From: Brasenia schreberi | Taxonomy: Eukaryota > Streptophyta > Magnoliopsida > Nymphaeales > Cabombaceae | Assembly (NCBI GenBank): GCA_036023115.1 | Contig: JAYKKT010000048.1 | Coordinates: 4,364,001 to 4,428,000 of the forward strand | Direction of reading: 5' to 3' | Length of the DNA stretch: 64,000 nucleotides | Shown here: piece after piece, positions 1-10,593 of the stretch | Layout: each line of letters begins with the position of its first letter | Numbering within the stretch: position 1 is the stretch's first letter | Position numbers and translations under genes: made by a program | The notes under the pieces: model-generated | Seen by the model: only the letters and a program-made list of their open reading frames with translations | The model's database searches: none | Told to the model about the DNA's origin: nothing

Positions 1-1
1 C

Positions 2-1457
2 CCTAGGTCTCACTTGCAACTTTTCTCTCGTCGAGCCCACAAAAAAAGGACTCGATGAAATGGGTGTATTGGTTTCCCCTTTCCCTCAAAGGCACGACTT
101 CAAAATGGCTGGCTTCCTATGATCTAAGTCAGTTCACAACCTTTAAAGAGTTGGCAAACTGCTTTATGCAAAGGTTCTCGCATAACGTAGAAGTCACGCC
201 CACTTTAAACACTTTGAGGGATACTAAACAAGGATCGAACGAAGATGTGCATGCATTTATCGTTCGATGGAGGTCTCTTCTTGGGCAAGTATGAGAACCC
301 ATATCAGAAGGGTGTGCAATAATGCTCATCTTGGATAATTTTAAAAACGAGTTGAAAACCCTTCTCTCCCTACACGAAATCGCGACTTTCCACAAGTTAA
401 TTAAAAAGGCATCCCTTTTTGAAACAAATTTGAAAAAAGGCATCTATGATCACTTGTGGAAAGGGAGTGTTACTTCAAAAACTCGCTTGGAAAAACCCGG
501 AACTTACGGGTTACCCACGATGGATAAAGGGGCAAAGCCCCACAAAGTTGCAAACATTCGAGTGGATCCAAGCCCGGCAAGCACTTCCAAAATTTTTGAG
601 AGATTTGAAAACAAAAAAGACAAAAAAATACAAAAACCTTTTGAAAAACGGGAGTATACTCCACTTGGGCAACCTGTGTCGGAGGTCCTAGACCTCCTAA
701 TTGCCCAAAGAATGATCGAACTCCCCGAGATTTTCGAGGGAACCACCTCCAAAGGGAGGTTTTTAAATCGATTTTGCAAGTATCATCGGCTCAAAGGCCA
801 TGATACCAAGCAATGTTTTTCCCTACTCAACAAGATTAAGAACTTGATCGAGCAGGGCCGGCTCCAGGTCATTGAGGAACCAGAGCCTGCCCAAGCGATT
901 TTCAAAGAACCCTTCCCCAACCACGCAAGTATTAGTGGGAAGGGCAAAGAGGTATGTGCTTTAACGATGTCAAAGAGTCTAGCGCATGCATATCATTCTG
1001 GGTTTTCTACTTGTGCACCATCTCTCATCCTTCATAAGAAAATCGCCTAAGTAGTAATCCGAGGAGTGCTGAAAAGCCCACCCCCGGTTAAACTTGTTTT
1101 ACAAATCCAAGGTGCTTCAAAATACACGAATAGAGCCATCATAGGCGTGAGCCCTAAGTTGATCGTGGGGGAGGTGACTAGGTCCGGAAGGATCCATCAA
1201 CCCCCTTATCTACAAAATGCTAAAAAAATGGTCAGTGTTCCTAGGCCTTCAAAAGCATGTATTCTTAGGGTCTCACCAAAAATGGACAAAGGCAAAGTTG
1301 TTTTAACATTGTATGATTTTGAAAATCATATTTCAAAGATTCCAATTAACATGTTCATCTTAGAGCTGATATAAACCTCACCTAGGCATAGACTTGTTTT
1401 AGAGAAAATTCTAGAAAGGCTAGATCAAACATAACCCCGGAGTCCTTATCAACCCAA
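2..1457 (+). pseudogene. gag: gag of element A, 5'-truncated and broken
   Basis: Gag is the structural capsid protein of the retrotransposon particle. The retrotransposon-gag domain runs from the window edge to about 440 and aligns residue for residue with gag of B and C. A zinc-knuckle-like motif lies at 775-816 with spacing C-x2-H-x4-H-x4-C, so the usual second Cys is His, as it is also in B and C. A frameshift sits in the A-run near 41-47. In-frame stops are at 292-294 (TGA), 1048-1050 (TAA) and 1372-1374 (TAA). A small deletion near 1420 shifts the frame into protease. The stop at 292 is informative: C has CAA and B has AGA, which fits an ancestral CGA deaminated on either strand. Confidence 0.88.
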
Positions 1458-2435
1458 GTGGCGTCTATAGGTGCAAAAACACCCATCGTGTTCTCGGAAG
1501 AGGATAACGAAAGACCATATGAATCCCACAACCAGGCCCTACATATCGAGGTGGTATTGAATCACCATTCTCTGGACAGGTGCCTAGTTGATGGGGGAGG
1601 AGGTCTCAACATCCTTCCGCTCCACGTGGCGTATCAAATCGGAGTCGCCTTGACCTCCTTGAACCCAAGCCCCATCGTAATCACTGGATACGATGGAAAT
1701 GCATCTAGACCCTTAGGATCCATAGAATTACCCATGGAAACGGGAGGGATGACTCACATGGGGGTGTTCCATGTCTTGGACATCCACCCCCACTACAACC
1801 TATTGCTGGGAAGGCCCTGGATACACAGCCTGTGAGGTGTGCCGTCCACCTTCCATAGGTGTGTCAAAATCCCTTTTGAAGACCAAGTTGTGGTAATTCT
1901 AGGTGAGAGTCACCCTCAGCTTTAGGGAATACAGAATTTTCCCTGCTTGTCGAGTTCTCAAGCCTACGAGGCCAACCTGGGGCAAGTATTGGTCGAACCA
2001 CCAAAGCTCGTCCTTCAAAACCCTAGGAAAGTATTGTGTATCAAGGGGCAACCCAAGGCTAACCCACTCAAAACCATCACAATCCTAGGAAAGACCAAGT
2101 GTCGTCCATTCCCAAAACCCCTAGACAAAAAGCCATATGAGCATAACATGGACGATAGTAAGTTCCAGGATCATGACTTATACCAAAACTTTTCAAAAAA
2201 TAAAAAATCATGGAACATGCTATTGAACATGGGATATATGCCATATAAAAGTCTAGGGGCATAAAACCAGGGTCTCCTAGAGCCCATAGTGCCAAAGGCC
2301 AACCCAAGCCAATATGGGATCAGCTATACTCCCAAAATTCCACCAGAACCACCACTTGTGACCACTTGGGTCAAGGGTGCCTTGGAGCCTAGTGAAGCAG
2401 AAACCTATGATTTAGACCTCTTATTTAGAGTCTAA
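1458..2435 (+). pseudogene. pro: aspartic protease region of element A, broken
   Basis: This retropepsin-like protease would process Gag-Pol. The active-site Asp is at 1590-1592 in the context V-D-G-G-G-G, in place of the usual D-S/T-G. The distal flap and LLLGR-W motifs follow near 1800-1820. Downstream is a C-terminal extension of about 200 residues found also in B and C, ending L-L-F-R-V and a TAA at 2433-2435 that all three copies share. Premature stops at 1833-1835 (TGA), 1923-1925 (TAG) and 2262-2264 (TAA) align with CGA, CAG and CAA in sister copies. The extension contains no motif I recognise. Confidence 0.82.
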
Positions 2436-3990
2436 CTTATGGTATTTTCCTTTGAAAGTATGATGGAAGATCCCTTCTTAAACCAAAATCCAAAAAAATT
2501 AGAAAAACTCGAAATTCAAAAACAAATTGAAAAACCTCAAAAACCAAAAACATTAGAAATTTGTGCAAAAACCAAAAAAATTGTTGTTTCTATAGCTCCA
2601 AATATCCTTGCTTTACAAAAATCCAAAAAAAATTGAAAATTTAGAAATACCCAAAAACAAAATCCTGTATATACCAGCTCCTGGTAAAAGTTTGGAAAAG
2701 GCCAAGGATTTCGAAAAGAAAGTTGTCTTCATAACAAGACCAAAAGATTCGAAACCCGTTGAAATTCCAAGTCAAAAACTAGATGTTTTCAAAACTCAAA
2801 CATCAAGATCAAATTCCCTAGGATTCAATACTCTCGAGAATGATCAAAGCCCGGAAGAGGATCTCCTTCTCCTTGAGGAGGATTCAACCTCCGAGCTCCC
2901 AGAGTTTCATAAAATTCTCGATTTTGAAAAACCTTCAAATTCAGTAGGAGGAGATTTCATAGAGATCAAACTAGGGAGTGAAACAAAGCCCAAACACATT
3001 AAGATAGGCGCATGTTTGCATGAGCATGAAGCATCATCATTCATTGCATTTTTGAAAAACTATATCAATGTGTTTGCATGGACATATGAAGACATGCCAG
3101 GTATAGACCCAAGAGTCGTAGAGCATTGTCTTCCCCTAGATTCGGATTCGAAACCCATAAAGCAAAAAATTAGGAAGATTCATCCGAACGTGCATGCGCA
3201 GGTTAAAGAGGGTTTAAAAGATCTGCTAAAAGTCGGTTTTATAAAACCCATTGCGTATTCTGATTAGTTGTCAAATATTGTTGTAGTTCAAAAATCCAAT
3301 GGAAAAATTCGAATATGCATCGATTTTAGAAACCTGAACAAAGCCACTCCAAAGGATAACTTTCCTTTACCTAACATTGATTTGATAGTCGATAGTACTG
3401 CAAATCATGAAATGTTTTCATTCATGGATGGCTATTCAGGATATAACCAAATCAAATTAGCCCCAAGAGATCTGGCTAAAACTGCTTTCACAACACCCTA
3501 GGGCACGTACTACTATATAGTCATGCCCTTTGGTTTGAAAAATGCCGGTGCCACCTACCAAAGAGCTATGACTACGATCTTTCATGATCAGATTCATGAG
3601 CTTGTAGAGGTATAAGTGGATGATCTCTTAGCTAAATCAAAAACACGATGCACTCATATCGAATGCTTACAAAAGATTTTCGAAAGGCTTAGGCTTTACA
3701 AAGTAAAGTTAAACCCTCAAAAGTGTGTATTCGAAGTCGAATTTAGTAAGCTCTTAGGCTTTATGGTAAGCCAAAGGGGCATTGAAGTCGACCCCTCTAA
3801 GTGTAGAGCCATCATAGACATGACTCCGCCCTCCAATCTCACGCAAATTCGTAGCCTCCAAGGTCGCCTCCAATCAATTCGCAGGTTCATTTCGAACCTT
3901 GCTACAAGATGCAAACCCTTCAACAAACTTTTGAGAAAAGGGACAAAATTTTCATGGGATAACGATTGCCAAAAACTTTTGAAAGACTAA
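2436..3990 (+). pseudogene. pol (RT): Lys/Glu-rich linker and reverse transcriptase of element A, broken
   Basis: A linker rich in Lys, Glu and Pro (about 2439-2990) precedes the RT domain (about 3140-3990). The linker first reads in the protease frame and slips by one base in an A-run near 2625. RT blocks include the V-V-V-K-S-N-G-K-I-R strand, the I-D-F-R-N-L-N-K-A motif, the M-P-F-G-L block, and the catalytic V-D-D preceded by a stop where sister copies have Tyr (3613-3615, TAA for TAT). Further stops are TAG for TGG at 3265-3267 and 3499-3501. The catalytic motif is therefore interrupted and the enzyme is dead. Confidence 0.9.
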
Positions 3991-4442
3991 AAGCATATTT
4001 GGTAAATCCTCTGATTTTAAACCCTCCAAAGCAAGGAAACCCTCTTTTACTTTATATTTCGGTGCATACGAATGCTTTGAGTGCATTGTTAGCTCAATAT
4101 GTGGATGATACCCATAAAGAGTATGCCATCTACTATATTTCAAAAACTCTATTGGCTTATGAACGAAATTATCAAGCCATGGAGAAGACTTGCTTGGCCT
4201 TGGTGTGGGCCCACCAGAAATTTCAACACTACTTCCTAGATCATGAGATCTGGATAGTATCTAGGCTTGATCCAATCAAGCATCTGTTTGAAAAACCTAT
4301 CCTCACAGGTAGGCTAGGTAAATGGCAGCTCCTCTTAATGGAGTATGATCTGAAATTCCACCATCAAACATCCATCAAGGGCCAGGCCCTAGCCGACTAT
4401 GTGGCCGACTTCCCCTTGGAAAGATGCGTACCCCACACTTGA
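3966..4442 (+). pseudogene. Ty3-type RNase H of element A
   Basis: This domain sits directly after RT and reads in a different frame from it because of an indel near 3985. It carries the Y-x-x-Y-Y-I-S-K-T-L segment, the A-M-E-K-T-C-L-A-L-V-W helix and the K-W-Q-L-L-L-M-E-Y-D block seen in the RT-adjacent RNase H of plant Ty3 elements. In retroelements the domain removes RNA from the RNA:DNA hybrid. The frame ends early because of a one-base insertion in the A-run near 4420, which C lacks. In Tat elements this first RNase H is often considered degenerate and a second domain follows. Confidence 0.8.
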
Positions 4443-4449
4443 CAAAATG

Positions 4450-5016
4450 CCCGATGAAGGCATATTTCAAAACCAATTTCAAAATCATATTTTATCAAAC
4501 TGTTTAAATGAAAACTAAGTGTGGAAGATGCACTTCGATGGGGCTCGAAACCAAAGAGGGGCTGGGGCAGGCATCATCCTCATATCCCCTAAAAAGGGAG
4601 AAATACCCATAGCCATTCGCCTAGATTTCAAGTGTTCCAACAACACATTCGAGTATGAAGCACTCATACAAGGCTTAAAAATTTCGAAAACTCTAGGGGC
4701 ATCATGCATCGAAGTCTTTGGAGATTCTTTACTTGTCATAAACCAAGTGTTAAAGATTTGGCAAGTTAAAAACGAAAAACTTCTTTCGTACCACGAGTTG
4801 GCCTCCAAGCTGGTCGAGTCGTTCAAATCGTGTACACTTACACACGTAGGAAGAGAGGATAATGGCATAGCCGATGCCCTCTCATCCTTGGGCTCAGCCC
4901 TAAGGGTCGATCCCACTTTGGCAACTAGACCCTTGGAAATATGGCATTCGCCCACTCCATCCACACGCGATCTTGAAATTTGCCAAAACAAACAAATTGA
5001 TACTGAAAAACCTTAG
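4450..5016 (+). pseudogene. second (plant/archaeal-type) RNase H of element A
   Basis: A second RNase H domain follows the first. Expected acidic catalytic residues are visible: Asp in the F-D-G-A strand (near 4533), Glu in the E-Y-E-A-L helix (near 4655), Asp in F-G-D-S-L-L-V (near 4725) and Asp in A-D-A-L-S-S-L-G (near 4875). A dual RNase H of this kind is diagnostic of the Tat lineage. Two in-frame stops are present: TAA for CAA at 4516-4518, just before the domain, and TAG for TGG at 5014-5016, at the junction to integrase. The domain itself is otherwise open. Confidence 0.85.
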
Positions 5017-6261
5017 TTTCACGACATAAAAAGTTTTCTAGAAAGTGGAGGATTTTCTGAATTCACTACGTCCAAAGACAAAGCTTTTATACGAAAAATT
5101 TCCACCCGATATACGATTTTGGGAGGGGTTCTTTACAAAAAGAGCTTTATTGGCATCTTACTAAGGTGTGTCAACTTGGAGGAGGCTAGGATAATAATGC
5201 ATAAATTCCACGATAGAGAATGTGGAGGCCATGTTAATGCCAATATGATGGCAATGAAAATACTTAGAGCGGGTTATTTTTGGTCCACCTTAAAGCAGGA
5301 TTGCCATGACCATGTTAGGAAGTGTCACCCATGTCAAGTGCATGGACACGCCATCCATATCCCTTCATCTTCATTGCATTCCGTGGTCAGCCCTTGTCCA
5401 TTCACCATGTGGGCATTTGACATCATAGGACCAATATTCCCTCATGCATCGAATGGGCATAGGTTTATACTTGCAGCCACCGAATATTTTTCCAAATGGG
5501 TTGAAGCTACCTCCCTAACGAATGTTCAGGGGCAACATGTAGTGGCGTTCATTAGGAAGAATATTCTAGCTCGCTTTGGGGTTCCAAAGGACTTAGTGTC
5601 CAACAATGGTACCCCCTTCAAAAATGAGAGGATGGTTAAGTTATGTAACACGTATGGCATAACTCACCACTTCTCATCGCCCTACTACCCTCAAGGCAAC
5701 GGCCAAGCCAAAGCCACAAATAAGACTCTCATAGGCATTATTGAGAAAACTTTAGAAAAGGGTAGGACGTGGCATGAGAAGCTGGATGAAGCCTTATGGG
5801 CTTATAGGACTTCCATCCGAACTCCCACAAATGCCACACCATTTGAGTTGGTCTATGGCACAAACACCATTCTCCCCATTCATACCAAAATTCATTCATC
5901 TCATACATCCATTGCACTTGACCTTCCCCTAGAGATGCTACAACATGCTAGAATGGCCGAACTAGACTTATTAGATGAGCGAAGGCTCCTTGCCATGGAT
6001 CATGCACATGCATACTGGCAAAGGGTAGCCCGATACTATGAGAAGCATACGAGACCTCGCCACTTCAAAGTGGGAGACCTTGTGCTCAAAATCATCCAAT
6101 ATCGTGGCCCACATCCACTTGGAAAGTGGCGGCCCAAGTGGGATGACCCTTATGTTGTACGTGGAACCACCACGAACAATGCATATTGGCTAATTGATGT
6201 TGAGGGTAGGAACTTAGCCGACCCTATGAATGCTTAATGTTTGAAAAAATACCACGTGTAG
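5017..6261 (+). pseudogene. pol (IN): integrase of element A, catalytically altered
   Basis: The integrase has an H-H-C-C zinc-binding region near 5200-5340 (ending C-H-P-C), a D-D-E core, and a C-terminal G-K-W-x-P-K-W-D block related to the GPY/F module. There is no chromodomain. The first core Asp (F-D-I-I-G-P) is intact. The second is Asn (AAC, 5602-5604; GAC in C, GAT in B) and the Glu is Lys (AAA, 5710-5712; GAA in B and C), so two of three catalytic residues are lost by G-to-A changes. A TAA at 6235-6237 replaces CAA; the natural end, shared with B and C, is the TAG at 6259-6261. Confidence 0.92.
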
Positions 6262-7416
6262 GGTCTAAGCTAAGCCCTATTTCGAAAATATTTTGAAAAC
6301 CTCCTTTTTGAAACTTCGTGAGTAAGGATCAAAGTGAATCGTGCAACCCTGAATGAGAGACTCGATTGCTTGTAAAAAAGTGAAGTTTTCCAAAACCAAT
6401 GGGTCACATTTCAAAAATCCTTCTTCTTACAAATGAAGGCCTGATTCAAAATAGCAAGATACTTGCAAGTAGTACGTGCTATTTCTAAATAGGCTGATCT
6501 GGGATGAATCAAGTAGATCCTTGGGATAAGTCCTCCCCCGTTTCTCTTCTCTTCCCTAAAAGGAAAACTTGGCCAAAAAGAAAAAGGGGAAATCCCTTCA
6601 AAGTCTCTTTCTCAAAAAGAAAGTTGAAACAAAAGAAAATCGTGTATTCTATGGAAAAGAGGGAATAAAGAAAAAAATACTCCCAAAGGGAGACCCTCTA
6701 TGAAAAAAATAGAAAAACGGTCAGAAAGCTCAAAAAGAGCAGTTTTCCACCTCTATGCCTTAAACCACGGGAGACTCAAGAGGGGATCGTGGTAAAACTC
6801 TTTCCCATCCCTGCGACTTATCCCAAGGTGAAAAAAGGTTCATTCTAAGGAATCCTAAACTAAAAATAGGATTTACTTACTTGAATCTCATCTTGTTTGA
6901 GAGTTAGACGTCTAAGTAAGGCATAGGAATTTTGAAACATGGCTTGATTTCGAATAAAACCTCCGCTAGATTAGCGAGTGTCAAGACCCAAATAAAGGGA
7001 AAACATGAGAAGCTGAAGTCCTTAGGATTGAAGCTAAAAAGGAGCTTTCCTCTTTCAAAAATGAGTTTAGAAAATCCTCGAACATCGAGCAACATAAGAC
7101 CAGCTCACTTGGTGCAGCAGGTCTTCATAAGACTCCCTAGTTCGACTATTACACTAAGTCTCTAGGAGACCATACTTTCTAGCATATCATCCCATGCCTC
7201 TCATTCATATTCACGCATGGAAGCTTGCATCAATCCCAATTAGGACTAGAACCATGTAGGTAAGTCCCCTTTGGCGAAAATCTCCTCCTACCAGGCTTAA
7301 AAGAAAATGTTTTCTAAAAACTGGGACGATCCCATGTTCTCAAGGGTAGATTCAAGGAGAAAGCAAACAGGGGTGTTGTCGTCTTTGCTATTATCCAAAT
7401 CCATTTGGATAATGCC
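6262..7416 (+). other. 3' non-coding region of element A
   Basis: About 1.15 kb separates the integrase stop from the polypurine tract. Homologous sequence occupies the same place in B (44716-45846), C (53016-54165) and, more weakly, D (30251-31413). It is purine-rich in the middle (many AAAGAAAA stretches near 6560-6740). No coding sequence is supported here; the short open frames are not shared between copies. Confidence 0.75.
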
Positions 7417-7429
7417 AAAGAGGGGCATC
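7417..7429 (+). other. polypurine tract of element A
   Basis: The tract AAAGAGGGGCATC lies immediately before the LTR start TGTAAACACC. The identical tract precedes the 3' LTRs of B (45847-45859) and C (53003-53015, minus). It primes plus-strand DNA synthesis. Confidence 0.9.
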
Positions 7430-8299
7430 TGTAAACACCCCAAAATCCCACGATTTTATGAAACAGATACTTGGTTTTCAAATCAACCCCAAAACCAAAA
7501 GGGCCATTTTGAGTTTTAAAAACCCAGGATCTTCCCAAAAAGCCTATAAATACTATTTTAAACCCCGTATCCCATTCAAATTTCTTGGGACTAGGGCTAA
7601 GCCCCATTTTTCCCAAAACATCAAAGACGAACAGGTGAAGCAGGGAAGGCGACACCTGATCGAGAGGTAGCCCAAAAACTAGCCCCCGAAGGCCCAATCA
7701 AAGGCAGACTCAAAAATGAATGCAGAAGCCCGAAAGCAGCACCCTAGCTTGATAAAAGCCAGGGTCAAAAGGCGAAAGGAAGGCCCAGGCTCGATGCAGA
7801 ATGCAAGCACGGCACACCCAGAAGCCAAATCAAATACATCCTCTCAGGCAGCATGAATTTGAGCTAGAAATGGCGAAATCAAGCCGAAATGGGGTCTAGA
7901 ATGACGAGATGGAGTCTGAATGACAAAGTTGGGGAAAACCCAACACCAGATAGAGCGTTGATGAAGCCAGTGCCCACACAAAACGTCCACCTCAAAAAGC
8001 CAAGAAGGACCATCCAGAGAAAATTTGAATTGAAACTAGACCATAAATATCCAGATCCATATCCAAATAGTGTTTGGATTTGGGTCAATCCAAATAGTGT
8101 TTGGATTTGGATTGGATCTAAATAGTGTTTGGATTGGATCAGATCTAGACCAAAATATCCAGATCCATATCCATAAAAATATTGGATTTGGATATCAAAA
8201 TATCCGATATCCAAGATCCAAATACAAATAGTGTTTAGATCGGACATGGATTCCACGATCCAAACCCAAGACCCATATCCAACACCCACTTCATTTGCC

Positions 8300-8308
8300 T
8301 ATAAATAG
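8300..8308 (+). promoter_or_regulatory. TATA box of element A LTR
   Basis: TATAAATAG lies about 870 bp into the LTR. The same box is at an equivalent position in every LTR here that keeps this part, so it is the likely RNA polymerase II promoter of the element. Confidence 0.75.
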
Positions 8309-9810
8309 GAGTGAGGGGGTCTCCAAAAAGTTCACGTGAAATCCACTTGGAGGAGCTTGGAGGAGAGAGAGGGTATTAAGGTGAGTGCTTAATGCTTTCT
8401 TCATTTTGTTTAGTGGGTTAATTGTGGGCTTAAAGGGGGATTAGTGGGGGCTGCACCACCTTGATTTAGGACTGGATTTGCTTGAACAAGAAGGCATGGA
8501 GTGACTCATGTGGAGCTTGAGCACACCCGAAGACCGCGCCCTGTGGTAAGCCTAGCAAACTCACCTAGCCCACCTCTCTCGAACCCCTCTAAACCACCTA
8601 AGCTGACTCCATCTAACCCTAATCAGACCTAACCTAACCCCACCGACTCCAACTATCCCTAAAACACCTAAGCTAGACCCCAAGCACACCTCGGCCAGCT
8701 AGACGTGCCCTTGCACGCCCCTGTCGGGCCTGCTGTGTGTCACCCGTGCCTTCCGCGTGACACCAGCGCCTTCCGTGTGCCACTACGGCGCCCCCCTAAC
8801 GCCTCCCGCGCCCTGCCTGCACGTCTAGCACCCCTTGTCCAACGCCTGGTGCCAGAGCGCCGGAGCCTGTATTTTCTGCCACGCCGAATGATTGGTTGCC
8901 ATCTTCCAGCCAGCTTCCACCTAGGACTGACCTTAGCCAGCCTTAGGGTCCGCCACCACTTAGGGTCTGCCACCCTTTAGAGCCGTGACCTTCTCCTTAG
9001 GCCGTGACCCTCTTCTTGACCGAACCTAGGTTCCCCTAAGACCCTAAGTCCGTGAGCCTTCCCTAAACACACCCGTGAGCACATCCTTGGTTGCCCGAAG
9101 TGAAACACAAGCCCAATTATGAGCAAGTGAAGACGGACCGACTATTTATAAGTGTCTAAACTTGGTCCCTTACGCTAACTTGCTTTATACTTACTTCAAT
9201 TCGGATACGGGGTTGTATTAATGGAGCTTTGTCTCCCCCCGGAATGTAATATTGTTGCTTGGCACACGAGACGCATACGTGCACTTGAGCTTTAGCTCTT
9301 ATATCGTACACGATGCACACAAGTGCACTTGAGCCTTAGCTCTTATCTCGTACACCAAGCACCCACGTACACCATTGAGCCTTCGCTCTTACTCCAAAGA
9401 CTCTAGTAAGAGTCATATATGCTGCAATTTCATTCGGGTTTTAAGGTTCAAGTCGTGTGAGTTTATCATTTCAATTACACACTCGCACCCAAGGAACACC
9501 CGAGCACTTGCTCAAGCACTCACACACCTTTTGGCCTTGGTAGCCACTAAGATATAGCTATATCTATATATTTTCAGCTGCGTGAGTTTTCCTGATTCAG
9601 TTGTGTACGTCTTTCAATTTCGGGTTGTTAATTTTTAGTCGTGTGAGTTACATTTCAATATATACACACCACACACGCACACGTTCACGACCTTCGGGCT
9701 CATATATATATAGTTGTATTTCCCTTTCGGCAGGGTTTTACATTCCAAGTCGTGTGAGTTGTCTTTACATTTATACACAACACACACGCACACGTTGGCG
9801 ACCTTCGGGC

Positions 9811-9812
<2 letters not shown>

Positions 9813-9859
<47 letters not shown>
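9813..9859 (+). repeat. AT dinucleotide microsatellite in LTR
   Basis: A 47-bp run of alternating A and T lies inside the LTR A repeat array. Shorter AT runs occur at the same point in the C LTR (50440-50680), so the microsatellite grew from an AT seed in the LTR. Confidence 0.95.
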
Positions 9860-9861
<2 letters not shown>

Positions 9862-10322
9862 TATTTCCCTTCCGCAATTTACATTTAAGTCGAGCGAGGT
9901 TTTACATTCAAGTCATGTGAGTTGTCTTTCAATTTATACACAACACACACGCCCACAATTGAGCCTTTCCGCTCTTAAGATATAGCTATATTTCCCTTCC
10001 GCAATTTCCCTTTGGCTATGTCTTTCAATTTCGGGTTTTAAGGTTCAGTCGTGTGAGTTGCATTGCATATCCACCATACTCGAGATAGTGCACATACTTG
10101 CATCAAACAAACCCCGAACAACCCGTGCAAACACGCCAAGACTTAGGCACTTGGTGCACACACCTCACACCTAAGTAGATAAAACTCAAAGACATAGATA
10201 TGTGCAAACTCCACATAAATAAAATCTGCAATTAGACAAACAAATCGATCAAATACTTTCATATCTTTTCAAAAAGGCCCTGCTTGTTTAAAATCGAGAT
10301 TTCTAAAGCGTACAAACTGACC

Positions 10323-10340
10323 CTTGAGCATTGGTTTAAG
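10323..10340 (+). other. conserved U5 stem-loop (LTR A)
   Basis: A five-base stem with an eight-base loop lies about 255 bp before the LTR end. The consensus in this window is CTTGAGCATCGGTTCAAG. Other copies are at 17039, 34263, 35610 (minus), 47698, 49954 (minus) and 61987, with a weakened copy at 27774. See the findings for the compensatory change. Confidence 0.6.
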
Positions 10341-10593
10341 AAGGTTTGCGACGAAAAGAGTCCACTTGTCCACAGTCGCCCTCTAAGTCAGATATTTCAA
10401 AACTTACTTCGCTAGTTTGAGTAAGCTAGTTGGCACGCCCTTTAAAAGTGACTTATACACGAAAAAGGTTCACTTCAGGCTGAAGAACCCGAAATGAAAA
10501 TTTTCACTTGTCTACATGCCCTAAAAGCGACGTAGAGACGAAAAGGTTCACTTCAGGCCTAAAAATCAGAAGTGAAAATTTTTGGTGTCTACA

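Larger units (their letters stand above)
1..10593 (+). mobile_element. Ty3-type LTR retrotransposon A (Tat lineage), 3' part
   Basis: The window opens inside gag; protease, RT, RNase H, a second RNase H, integrase, a long 3' non-coding stretch, a polypurine tract and a full LTR follow in order. A plant-type second RNase H between the Ty3 RNase H and integrase, with no chromodomain, is the known hallmark of the plant Tat/Ogre lineage. The 5' LTR, primer site and gag start lie left of the window. Coding is broken by at least twelve in-frame stops and several frameshifts, so the copy is dead. It belongs to the same family as element C (minus strand at the other end of the window) and is a more distant sister of element B. 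Its LTR ends inside the integrase remnant of relict E, so A inserted into E. Confidence 0.93.
7430..10593 (+). repeat. 3' LTR of element A (3164 bp)
   Basis: The LTR starts TGTAAACACC directly after the polypurine tract and ends TGTCTACA, giving the standard TG...CA ends. In order it contains a U3 with several 'ATCCAAAT/ATCCAGAT' repeats (8040-8280), a TATA box at 8300, a C-rich leader, a block GGGGTTGTATTAATGGAG at 9209, an array of GAGC-hairpin and GTCGTGTGAG repeats (9270-10080), a TA microsatellite and a conserved U5 hairpin at 10323. It is the same LTR type as C and the solo LTRs at 35441 and 58907. The 5 bp after it are GTAGG; the matching left duplication is outside the window. Confidence 0.92.

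Noticed and set aside
8705..8980. 91-codon Arg/Pro-rich frame in the A LTR
   Set aside because: It sits in the GC-rich LTR leader and both strands are open, as expected from base composition; not conserved in the C LTR.
9601..9888. 95-codon frame in the A LTR
   Set aside because: Kept open by AT and AC microsatellite sequence; half of it is alternating Ile-Tyr.
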